Shown one piece after another: positions 20,357 through 28,900 of a stretch of 28,900 nt of DNA. The first letter of the stretch is position 1. Each line of letters begins with the position of its first letter. Source of the stretch: Liolophura sinensis (taxonomy: Eukaryota > Mollusca > Polyplacophora > Chitonida > Chitonidae); assembly GCF_032854445.1 (NCBI RefSeq), contig NW_027018421.1, positions 1 through 28,900 of the forward strand, given 5' to 3'. A program made the position numbers and the translations under genes. Below the pieces are notes generated by a model, which saw only the letters and a program-made list of their open reading frames with translations, searched no databases and was not told the origin of the DNA.

Positions 20357-20905
20357 TGGTCATTACTATATTCAACTTTTCATTATAAGTTATGTGCCCT
20401 TCGGTAGCCCAGACGACGTCAAATCTTTGGGCCAAGCCCATTTAACTCACCCAGCAAATGTCTTACTTCTAAGTCGAAGACAAACTCAATGTCTTTATCT
20501 ACATGTAGAAAAACCACACCATTTGTATATAAAAAAAACACAAGGTACTTGATACAGTCCGCTGTAAAAAGTACAATTGAACACTGACCCACATCAATAA
20601 GGTGCCAAAAGATGCGCAATTGGGCCAGGCATCTCCAGCTGTTGAAAAATTGCAAATTTCCTTGGTTTCCATGGAGTAAGAGCCGTTGCTGGGCACGCGA
20701 TCTTGACATCAATGATTATTCATTTGTGGCTACAGCCAAAAGTATTGGTCGGAGAGCAACGCGTTTGCACCATTCAATTTCTCGTCAAAAAATACGTCGG
20801 ATTAGCCTCTTACGAGCAGCATTGGAACAGTTTTTCTACTTTTGGATTTTTACCTGGTCTTTTTGCTAATTGAAATCGGCTACATTAACTATGTACAATC
20901 GCGAC
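20357..20905 (+). repeat. Monomer 38, type C
   Basis: GCAACGCGTTTGC with ACGCGT at 20759-20764, and CATTCAATTTC. Private TTACGAGCAGC. Its 3' end is ACCTGGTCTTTTTG, where the other two C-bearing copies end in six Ts and C. Confidence 0.94.
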
Positions 20906-21455
20906 TGGTCATTACTATATTCAACTTTTCATTATAAGTTATGTGCCCTTCGGTAGCCCAGACGACGTCAAATCTTTGGGCAAAGCCCATTTAACTCACC
21001 CAGCAGTTGTCTTACTTCTAAGTCGAAGACAAACTCAATGTCTTTATCTACATGTAGAAAAACCACACCATTTGTATATAAAAAAAACACAAGGTACTTG
21101 ATACAGTCCGCTGTAAAAAGTACAATTGAACACTGACCCACATCAATAAGGTGCCAAAAGATGCGCAATTGGGCCAGGCATCTCCAGCTGTTGAAAAATT
21201 GCAAATTTCCTTGGTTTCCATGGAGTAAGAGCCGTTGCTGGGCACGCGATCTTGACATCAATGATTATTCATTTGTGGCTACAGCCAAAAGTATTGGTCG
21301 GAGAGCAACGCGGTTTGCAGCATTCGATTTCTCGTCAAAAAATACGTCGGATTAGCCTCTTACCAGCAGCATTGGAACAGTTTTTCCACTTTTGGATTTT
21401 TGCCTGGTCTTTTTGCTAATTGAAATCGGCTACATTAACTATGTACAATCGCGAC
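20906..21455 (+). repeat. Monomer 39, type A
   Basis: AGTTG, CGCG, GCAGC, GCCTGGTCTTTTTG. C-A-D here repeats the order of monomers 3 to 5. Confidence 0.95.
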
Positions 21456-22005
21456 TGGTCATTACTATATTCAACTTTTCATTATAAGTTATGTGCCCTT
21501 CGGTAGCCCAGACGACGTCAAATCTTTGGGCCAAGCCCATTCAACTCACCCAGCAAATGTCTTACTTCTAAGTCGAAGACAAACTCAATGTCTTTATCTA
21601 CATGTAGAAAAACCACACCATTTGTCTATAAAAAAAACACAAGGTACTTGATACAGTCCGCTGTAAAAAGTACAATTTAACACTGACCCACATCAATAAG
21701 GTGCCAAAAGATGCGCAATTGGGCCAGGCATCTCCAGCTGTTGACAAATTGCAAATTTCCTTGGTTTCCATGGAGTAAGAGCCGTTGCTGGGCACGTGAT
21801 CTTGACATCAATGATTATTCATTTGTGGCTACAGCCAAAAGTATTGGTCGGAGAGCAACGCGGTTTGCACCATTCGATTTCTCGTCAAAAAATACGTCGG
21901 ATTAGCCTCTTACCAGCAGCATTGGAACAGTTTTTCCACTTTTGGATTTTTCCCATGTCTTTTTGCTAATTGAAATCGGCTACATTAACTATGTACAATC
22001 GCGAC
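21456..22005 (+). repeat. Monomer 40, type D
   Basis: CATTCAAC, TTGTCTATA, TTGACAAATTG and CCCATGTC end. A-tract of 8. Confidence 0.95.
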
Positions 22006-22554
22006 TGGTCATTACTATATTCAACTTTTCATTATAAGTTATGTGCCCTTCGGTAGCCCAGACGACGTCAAATCTTTGGGCCAAGCCCATTTAACTCACC
22101 CAGCAAATGTCTTACTTCTAAGTCGAAGACAAACTCAATGTCTTTATCTACATGTAGAAAAACCACACCATTTGTATATAAAAAAAACACAAGGTACTTG
22201 ATACAGTCCCCTGTAAAAAGTACAATTGAACACTGACCCACATCAATAAGGTGCCAAAAGATGCGCAATTGGGCCAGGCATCTCCAGCTGTTGAAAAATT
22301 GCAAATTTCCTTGGTTTCCATGGAGTAAGAGCCGTTGCTGGGCACGCGATCTTGACATCAATGATTATTCATTTGTGGCTACAGCCAAAAGTATTGGTCG
22401 GAGAGCAACGCGTTTGCACCATTCAATTTCTCGTCAAAAAATACGTCGGATTAGCCTCTTACCAGCAGCATTGGAACAGTTTTTCTACTTTTGGATTTTT
22501 ACCTGGTCTTTTTTCTAATTGAAATCGGCTACATTAACTATGTACAATCGCGAC
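22006..22554 (+). repeat. Monomer 41, chimera E/C
   Basis: The E mark GTCCCCTG (C at 22210) is followed by CAATAAGG (T at 22247) and C type: CGCG, GCAACGCGTTTGC with ACGCGT at 22408-22413, CATTCAATTTC, ACCTGGTCTTTTTTC. The switch lies between 22210 and 22247, the best-resolved apart from the 39-bp interval in monomer 48. Confidence 0.85.
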
Positions 22555-23104
22555 TGGTCATTACTATATTCAACTTTTCATTATAAGTTATGTGCCCTTC
22601 GGTAGCCCAGACGACGTCAAATCTTTGGGCAAAGCCCATTTAACTCACCCAGCAGTTGTCTTACTTCTAAGTCGAAGACAAACTCAATGTCTTTATCTAC
22701 ATGTAGAAAAACCACACCATTTGTATATAAAAAAAACACAAGGTACTTGATACAGTCCGCTGTAAAAAGTACAATTGAACACTGACCCACATCAATAAGG
22801 TGCCAAAAGATGCGCAATTGGGCCAGGCATCTCCAGCTGTTGAAAAATTGCAAATTTCCTTGGTTTCCATGGAGTAAGAGCCGTTGCTGGGCACGCGATC
22901 TTGACATCAATGATTATTCATTTGTGGCTACAGCCAAAAGTATTGGTCGGAGAGCAACGCGGTTTGCACCATTCGATTTCTCGTCAAAAAATACGTCGGA
23001 TTAGCCTCTTACCAGCAGCATTGGAACAGTTTTTCCACTTTTGGATTTTTGCCTGGTCTTTTTGCTAATTGAAATCGGCTACATTAACTATGTACAATCG
23101 CGAC
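22555..23104 (+). repeat. Monomer 42, type A variant (A')
   Basis: A type by GCAAAG, AGTTG, CGCG and GCCTGGTCTTTTTG end, but with GCACC in place of GCAGC. A point change or a short conversion tract would both explain it. Confidence 0.9.
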
Positions 23105-23654
23105 TGGTCATTACTATATTCAACTTTTCATTATAAGTTATGTGCCCTTCGGTAGCCCAGACGACGTCAAATCTTTGGGCCAAGCCCATTCAACTCACCC
23201 AGCAAATGTCTTACTTCTAAGTCGAAGACAAACTCAATGTCTTTATCTACATGTAGAAAAACCACACCATTTGTCTATAAAAAAAACACAAGGTACTTGA
23301 TACAGTCCGCTGTAAAAAGTACAATTTAACACTGACCCACATCAATAAGGTGCCAAAAGATGCGCAATTGGGCCAGGCATCTCCAGCTGTTGACAAATTG
23401 CAAATTTCCTTGGTTTCCATGGAGTAAGAGCCGTTGCTGGGCACGTGATCTTGACATCAATGATTATTCATTTGTGGCTACAGCCAAAAGTATTGGTCGG
23501 AGAGCAACGCGGTTTGCACCATTCGATTTCTCGTCAAAAAATACGTCGGATTAGCCTCTTACCAGCAGCATTGGAACAGTTTTTCCTCTTTTGGATTTTT
23601 CCCATGTCTTTTTGCTAATTGAAATCGGCTACATTAACTATGTACAATCGCGAC
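23105..23654 (+). repeat. Monomer 43, type D
   Basis: All D marks. Private TTTTTCCTCTTTTGG in the 3' T-rich block. Confidence 0.95.
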
Positions 23655-24204
23655 TGGTCATTACTATATTCAACTTTTCATTATAAGTTATGTGCCCTTC
23701 GGTAGCCCAGACGACGTCAAATCTTTGGGCCAAGCCCATTTAACTCACCCAGCAAATGTCTTACTTCTAAGTCGAAGACAAACTCAATGTCTTTATCTAC
23801 ATGTAGAAAAACCACACCATTTGTATATAAAAAAAACACAAGGTACTTGATACAGTCCCCTGTAAAAAGTACAATTGAACACTGACCCACATCAACAAGG
23901 TGCCAAAAGATGCGCAATTGGGCCAGGCATCTCCAGCTGTTGAAAAATTGCAAATTTCCTTGGTTTCCATGGAGTAAGAGCCGTTGCTGGGCACGTAATC
24001 TTGACATCAATAATTATTCATTTGTGGCTACAGCCAAAATTATTGGTCGGAGAGCAACGCGGTTTGCATCATTCGATTTCTCGTCAAAAAATACGTCGGA
24101 TTAGCCTCTTACCAGCAGCATTGGAACAGTTTTTCCACTTTTGGATTTTTGCCTGGTATTTTTTCTAATTGAAATCGGCTACATTAACTATGTACAATCG
24201 CGAC
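23655..24204 (+). repeat. Monomer 44, type E
   Basis: GTCCCCTG, CAACAAGG, CACGTAATC, CAATAATT, GCATC. No private indels. Confidence 0.95.
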
Positions 24205-24755
24205 TGGTCATTACTATATTCAACTTTTCATTATAAGTTATGTGCCCTTCGGTAGCCCAGACGACGTCAAATCTTTGGGCAAAGCCCATTTAACTCACCC
24301 AGCAAATGTCTTACTTCTAAGTCGAAGACAAACTCAATGTCTTTATCTACATGTAGAAAAACCACACCATTTGTATATAAAAAAAACACAAGGTACTTGA
24401 TACAGTCCGTTGTAAAAATTACAATTTAACACTGACCCACATCAATAAGGTGCCAAAAGATGCACAATTGGGCCAGGCATCTCCAGCTGTTGAAAAATTG
24501 CAAATTTCCTTGGTTTCCATGGAGTAAGAGCCGTTGCTGGGCACGTGATCTTGACATCAATGATTATTCATTTGTGGCTACAGCCAAAAGTATTGGTCGG
24601 AGAGCAACGCGGTTTGCACCATTCGATTTCTCGTCAAAAAATACGTCGGATTAGCCTCTTACCAGCAGCATTGGAACAGTTTTTTCCACTTTTGAATTTT
24701 TGCCTGGTATTTTTTCTAATTGAAATCGGCTACATTAACTATGTACAATCGCGAC
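24205..24755 (+). repeat. Monomer 45, type F
   Basis: GCAAAG, AAATG, GTCCGTTG, AAATTACAATTTAAC, TTGAATTTTTGCC. It has GATGCACAATT, otherwise seen only in J, and an extra T before CCAC. Confidence 0.93.
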
Positions 24756-25306
24756 TGGTCATTACTATATTCAACTTTTCATTATAAGTTATGTGCCCTT
24801 CGGTAGCCCAGACGACGTCAAATCTTTGGGCAAGCCCATTTAACTCACCCAGCAAATGTCTTACTTCTAAGTCGAAGACAAACTCAATGTCTTTATCTAC
24901 AGTGTAGAAAAACCACACCATTTGTATATAAAAAAAACACAAGGTACTTGATACAGTCCCCTGTAAAAAGTACAATTGAACACTGACCCACATCAACAAG
25001 GTGCCAAAAGATGCGCAATTGGGCCAGGCATCTCCAGCTGTTGAAAAATTGCAAATTTCCTTGGTTTCCATGGAGTAAGAGCCGTTGCTGGGCACGTAAT
25101 CTTGACATCAATAATTATTCATTTGTGGCTACAGCCAAAATTATTGGTCGGAGAGCAACGCGGTTTGCATCATTCGATTTCTCGTCAAAAAATACGTCGG
25201 ATTAGCCTCTTACCAGCAGCATTGGAACAGTTTTTCCACTTTTGGATTTTTGCCTGGTATTTTTTTCTAATTGAAATCGGCTACATTAACTATGTACAAT
25301 CGCGAC
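24756..25306 (+). repeat. Monomer 46, type E out of order
   Basis: GTCCCCTG, CAACAAGG, CACGTAATC, GCATC. E follows F here and is followed by I, both unique in the window. It shares the TGGGCAAGCC loss with monomer 19. It has an insertion in the palindrome (CTACAGTGTAG at about 24897-24907) and seven Ts near the 3' end. Confidence 0.92.
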
Positions 25307-25856
25307 TGGTCATTACTATATTCAACTTTTCATTATAAGTTATGTGCCCTTCGGTAGCCCAGACGACGTCAAATCTTTGGGCCAAGCCCATTTAACTCAC
25401 CCAGCAAATATCTTACTTCTAAGTCGAAGACAAACTCAATGTCTTTATCTACATGTAGAAAAACCACACCATTTGTATATAAAAAAAACACAAGGTACTT
25501 GATACAGTCCGCTGTAAAAAGTACAATTGAACACTGACCCACATCAATAAGGTGCCAAAAGATGCGCAATTGGGCCAGGCATCCCCAGCTGTTGAAAAAT
25601 TGCAAATTTCCTTGGTTTCCATGGAGTAAGAGCCGTTGCTGGGCACGTGATCTTGACATCAATGATTATTCATTTGTGGCTACAGCCAAAAGTATTGGTC
25701 GGAGAGCAACGCGGTTTGCACCATTCGATTTCTCGTCAAAAAATATGTCGGATTAGCCTCTTACCAGCAGCATTGGAACAGTTTTTCTACTTTTGGATTT
25801 TTACCTGGTCTTTTTGCTAATTGAAATCGGCTACATTAACTATGTACAATCGCGAC
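25307..25856 (+). repeat. Monomer 47, type I
   Basis: AAATATCTT, CATCCCC, AATATGTCGG. Followed by a J start, as the other type I copies are. Confidence 0.95.
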
Positions 25857-26409
25857 TGGTCATTACTATATCCAACTTTTCATTATAAGTTATGTGCCCT
25901 TCGGTAGCCCAGACGACGTCAAATCTTTGGGCAAAGCCCATTTAACTCACCCAGCAGTTGTCTTACTTCTAAGTCGAAGACAAACTCAATGTCTTTATCT
26001 ACATGTAGAAAAACCACACCATTTGTATATAAAAAAAAAACACAAGGTACATGATAAAGTCTGCTGTAAAAAGTACAATTGAACACTGACCCACATCAAC
26101 AAGGTGCCAAAAGATGCGCAATTGGGCCAGGCATCTCCAGCTGTTGAAAAATTGCAAATTTCCTTGGTTTCCATGGAGTAAGAGCCGTTGCTGGGCACGT
26201 AATCTTGACATCAATAATTATTCATTTGTGGCTACAGCCAAAATTATTGGTCGGAGAGCAACGCGGTTTGCATCATTCGATTTCTCGTCAAAAAATACGT
26301 CGGATTAGCCTCTTACCAGCAGCATTGGAACAGTTTTTTCTACTTTTGGATTTTTACCTGGTCTTTTTGCTAATTGAAATCGGCTACATTAACTATGTAC
26401 AATCGCGAC
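25857..26409 (+). repeat. Monomer 48, triple chimera J/B/E with G/H/I-like 3' end
   Basis: J start (TATATCCAAC, AGTTG), then B (GATAAAGTCTG), then E (CAACAAGG, CACGTAATC, CAATAATT, AAAATTATT, GCATC), then a 3' end TCTAC...ACCTGGTCTTTTTG as in G, H or I. Switches lie at 25958-26057, 26062-26100 and 26273-26341. The A-tract of 10 is the longest in the window, and with one extra T it makes this the longest monomer. Confidence 0.85.
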
Positions 26410-26959
26410 TGGTCATTACTATATTCAACTTTTCATTATAAGTTATGTGCCCTTCGGTAGCCCAGACGACGTCAAATCTTTGGGCAAAGCCCATTTAACT
26501 CACCCAGCAGTTGTCTTACTTCTAAGTCGAAGACAAACTCAATGTCTTTATCTACATGTAGAAAAACCACACCATTTGTATATAAAAAAAACACAAGGTA
26601 CTTGATACAGTCCGCTGTAAAAAGTACAATTGAACACTGACCCACATCAATAAGGTGCCAAAAGATGCGCAATTGGGCCAGGCATCTCCAGCTGTTGAAA
26701 AATTGCAAATTTCCTTGGTTTCCATGGAGTAAGAGCCGTTGCTGGGCACGCGATCTTGACATCAATGATTATTCATTTGTGGCTACAGCCAAAAGTATTG
26801 GTCGGAGAGCAATGCGGTTTGCAGCATTCGATTTCTCGTCAAAAAATACGTCGGATTAGCCTCTTACCAGCAGCATTGGAACAGTTTTTCCACTTTTGGA
26901 TTTTTGCCTGGTCTTTTTGCTAATTGAAATCGGCTACATTAACTATGTACAATCGCGAC
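26410..26959 (+). repeat. Monomer 49, type A
   Basis: AGTTG, CGCG, GCAGC. Private GCAATGCGG, a C to T change at a CpG. Confidence 0.95.
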
Positions 26960-27509
26960 TGGTCATTACTATATTCAACTTTTCATTATAAGTTATGTGC
27001 CCTTCGGTAGCCCAGACGACGTCAAATCTTTGGGCCAAGCCCATTCAACTCACCCAGCAAATGTCTTACTTCTAAGTCGAAGACAAACTCAATGTCTTTA
27101 TCTACATGTAGAAAAACCACACCATTTGTCTATAAAAAAAACACAAGGTACTTGATACAGTCCGCTGTAAAAAGTACAATTTAACACTGACCCACATCAA
27201 TAAGGTGCCAAAAGATGCGCAATTGGGCCAGGCATCTCCAGCTGTTGACAAATTGCAAATTTCCTTGGTTTCCATGGAGTAAGAGCCGTTGCTGGGCACG
27301 TGATCTTGACATCAATGATTATTCATTTGTGGCTACAGCCAAAAGTATTGGTCGGAGAGCAACGCGGTTTGCACCATTCGATTTCTCGTCAAAAAATACG
27401 TCGGATTAGCCTCTTACCAGCAGCATTGGAACAGTTTTTCCACTTTTGGATTTTTCCCATGTCTTTTTGCTAATTGAAATCGGCTACATTAACTATGTAC
27501 AATCGCGAC
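26960..27509 (+). repeat. Monomer 50, type D
   Basis: CATTCAAC, TTGTCTATA, TTGACAAATTG, CCCATGTC end. Matches monomer 40. Confidence 0.95.
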
Positions 27510-28059
27510 TGGTCATTACTATATTCAACTTTTCATTATAAGTTATGTGCCCTTCGGTAGCCCAGACGACGTCAAATCTTTGGGCCAAGCCCATTTAACT
27601 CACCCAGCAAATGTCTTACTTCTAAGTCGAAGACAAACTCAATGTCTTTATCTACATGTAGAAAAACCACACCATTTGTATATAAAAAAAACACAAGGTA
27701 CTTGATACAGTCCCCTGTAAAAAGTACAATTGAACACTGACCCACATCAACAAGGTGCCAAAAGATGCGCAATTGGGCCAGGCATCTCCAGCTGTTGAAA
27801 AATTGCAAATTTCCTTGGTTTCCATGGAGTAAGAGCCGTTGCTGGGCACGTAATCTTGACATCAATGATTATTCATTTGTGGCTACAGCCAAAATTATTG
27901 GTCGGAGAGCAACGCGGTTTGCATCATTCGATTTCTCGTCAAAAAATACGTCGGATTAGCCTCTTACCAGCAGCATTGGAACAGTTTTTCCACTTTTGGA
28001 TTTTTGCCTGGTATTTTTTCTAATTGAAATCGGCTACATTAACTATGTACAATCGCGAC
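27510..28059 (+). repeat. Monomer 51, type E
   Basis: GTCCCCTG, CAACAAGG, CACGTAATC, GCATC. It has CAATGATT, where other E copies have CAATAATT. Confidence 0.94.
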
Positions 28060-28609
28060 TGGTCATTACTATATTCAACTTTTCATTATAAGTTATGTGC
28101 CCTTCGGTAGCCCAGACGACGTCAAATCTTTGGGCAAAGCCCATTTAACTCACCCAGCAAATGTCTTACTTCTAAGTCGAAGACAAACTCAATGTCTTTA
28201 TCTACATGTAGAAAAACCACACCATTTGTATATAAAAAAAACACAAGGTACATGATAAAGTCTGCTGTAAAAAGTACAATTGAACACTGACCCACATCAA
28301 TAAGGTGCCAAAAGATGCGCAATTGGGCCAGGCATCTCCAGCTGTTGAAAAATTGCAAATTTCCTTGGTTTCCATGGAGTAAGAGCCGTTGCTGGGCACG
28401 TGATCTTGACATCAATGATTATTCATTTGTGGCTACAGCCAAAAGTATTGGTCGGAGAGCAACGCGGTTTGCACCATTCGATTTCTCGTCAAAAAATACG
28501 TCGGATTAGCCTCTTACCAGCAGCATTGGAACAGTTTTTCCACTTTTGGATTTTTGCCTGGTATTTTTTCTAATTGAAATCGGCTACATTAACTATGTAC
28601 AATCGCGAC
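28060..28609 (+). repeat. Monomer 52, chimera F/B
   Basis: F at the 5' end (GCAAAG with AAATG), then B (ACATGATAAAGTCTG, CGTG, GCCTGGTATTTTTTC). The A-tract of 8 fits F. The switch lies between 28136 and 28252. Confidence 0.83.
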
Positions 28610-28900
28610 TGGTCATTACTATATTCAACTTTTCATTATAAGTTATGTGCCCTTCGGTAGCCCAGACGACGTCAAATCTTTGGGCCAAGCCCATTTAACT
28701 CACCCAGCAAATGTCTTACTTCTAAGTCGAAGACAAACTCAATGTCTTTATCTACATGTAGAAAAACCACACCATTTGTATATAAAAAAAACACAAGGTA
28801 CTTGATACAGTCCGCTGTAAAAAGTACAATTTAACACTGACCCACATCAATAAGGTGCCAAAAGATGCGCAATTGGGCCAGGCATCTCCAGCTGTTGAAA
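28610..28900 (+). repeat. Monomer 53, partial, type unresolved
   Basis: The first 291 bp of a copy, cut by the window edge. The combination GCCAAG, AAATG, TTGTATATA, GTCCGCTG, AGTACAATTTAAC matches none of the named types fully. CAATTTAAC is otherwise found in D, F and L, so it may be another chimera. Confidence 0.9.

Larger units (their letters stand above)
1..28900 (+). repeat. 550-bp satellite DNA array, 52 full copies plus one partial
   Basis: The sequence repeats head to tail every 550 bp from the first to the last base. The phase used here starts each copy at TGGTCATTA. The anchor ATGCGCAATTGGGCC, or a one-base variant, occurs 53 times from 256 to 28865, a mean spacing of 550.2 bp. Of the 52 spacings, 29 are exactly 550. 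All copies share one orientation, with no insertion of foreign sequence. Copies differ at about 25 recurrent sites plus scattered private changes. The first copy is 41% G+C by hand count. This is the structure of eukaryotic satellite DNA with higher-order organisation. I do not recognise the family, and the chromosomal location cannot be read from the window. The array must extend beyond both ends, because neither edge shows a boundary. Confidence 0.98.
15954..28900 (+). repeat. Rearranged part of the array with short cycles and chimeric monomers
   Basis: Order I, J/A, D/E, F, G, H, I, J/B, C, A, D, E/C, A', D, E, F, E, I, J/B/E, A, D, E, F/B, partial. The stretch D/E-F-G-H-I-J/B at 17055-20356 still lines up with unit 2 at a shift of about 7155 bp. 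The order then departs from unit 2: the block K-L-G-H' is absent and B is followed by C and A instead. The trio A-D-E or its chimeras recurs at short range. Each break in order coincides with a chimeric monomer, except the F-E-I junction at 24205-25856. Confidence 0.8.

Noticed and set aside
1-28900. Hammerhead ribozyme, found in some satellite DNAs of about this size
   Set aside because: The conserved core CTGATGA, or its reverse complement TCATCAG, was not seen on either strand of the monomer types.
1-28900. 5S rDNA or other tandem RNA gene cluster
   Set aside because: No stretch resembles 5S rRNA, U1 or U6 snRNA, or a spliced-leader gene. The GTGCCCTTCGG segment has only a superficial likeness to the U6 5' end.
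1-28900. CENP-B box
   Set aside because: No match to NTTCGNNNNANNCGGGN on either strand. The segments ATTCGATTTCTCG and CTTCGGTAGCCC fail at required positions.
1-28900. CRISPR array
   Set aside because: The repeat unit is 550 bp with no alternation of short repeats and unique spacers, and no cas-like genes are present.
1-28900. Array as a tandem polyprotein or mobile-element internal repeat
   Set aside because: 550 bp is not a multiple of three, every frame has stops within the unit, and no terminal repeats or transposase-like motifs are seen.

Overview
The whole 28.9 kb window is one uninterrupted satellite DNA array. A unit of about 550 bp (mode exactly 550, range 548-553) repeats head to tail 52 times, followed by a 53rd copy cut off by the window edge. 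All copies lie in the same orientation, and no unrelated sequence lies between them. Neither array boundary is inside the window. I see no gene, structural RNA, transposon or CRISPR array that can be supported. The reading frames that recur in every copy are explained by the repeat itself: their differences are mostly amino-acid changing, 550 is not a multiple of three, and each frame stops inside its own monomer.

A long homogeneous tandem array with multimeric order points to a eukaryotic heterochromatic region such as a centromere, pericentromere, subtelomere or sex chromosome. I do not recognise the satellite family or the species. The first monomer is 225/550 G+C (41%) by hand count. It has about 19 CpGs against roughly 23 expected, so CpG is not strongly depleted, which weakly favours an organism without heavy constitutive CpG methylation.

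The monomers are not interchangeable. Linked diagnostic bases sort them into recurring types, named here A, B, C, D, E, F, G, H, H', I, J, K and L. Array order: A B C | A D E F/G H I J B K L G/L G H' | (K or C)/A D E F G H I J B K L G H' | I J/A D/E F G H I J/B C A D E/C A' D E F E I J/B/E A D E F/B and a partial copy. Positions 1651-8800 and 8801-15953 are two successive copies of a 13-monomer higher-order repeat of about 7.15 kb. Downstream of 15954 the same succession (E-F-G-H-I-J) continues, but it is broken by chimeric monomers, shorter A-D-E cycles and one out-of-order junction.

At least nine monomers are visible chimeras of two or three types, which is what unequal crossover or gene conversion leaves behind. 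For six of the junctions the mapped interval includes a common stretch, monomer positions about 102-171. That stretch holds an imperfect stem-loop and a perfect 10-bp palindrome (CTACATGTAG), with an A-tract just beyond. This possible recombination-prone element is the most interesting feature of the window. A cluster of one-base indels at about 5.6-10.4 kb is either a consensus-quality problem or a locally decayed patch.
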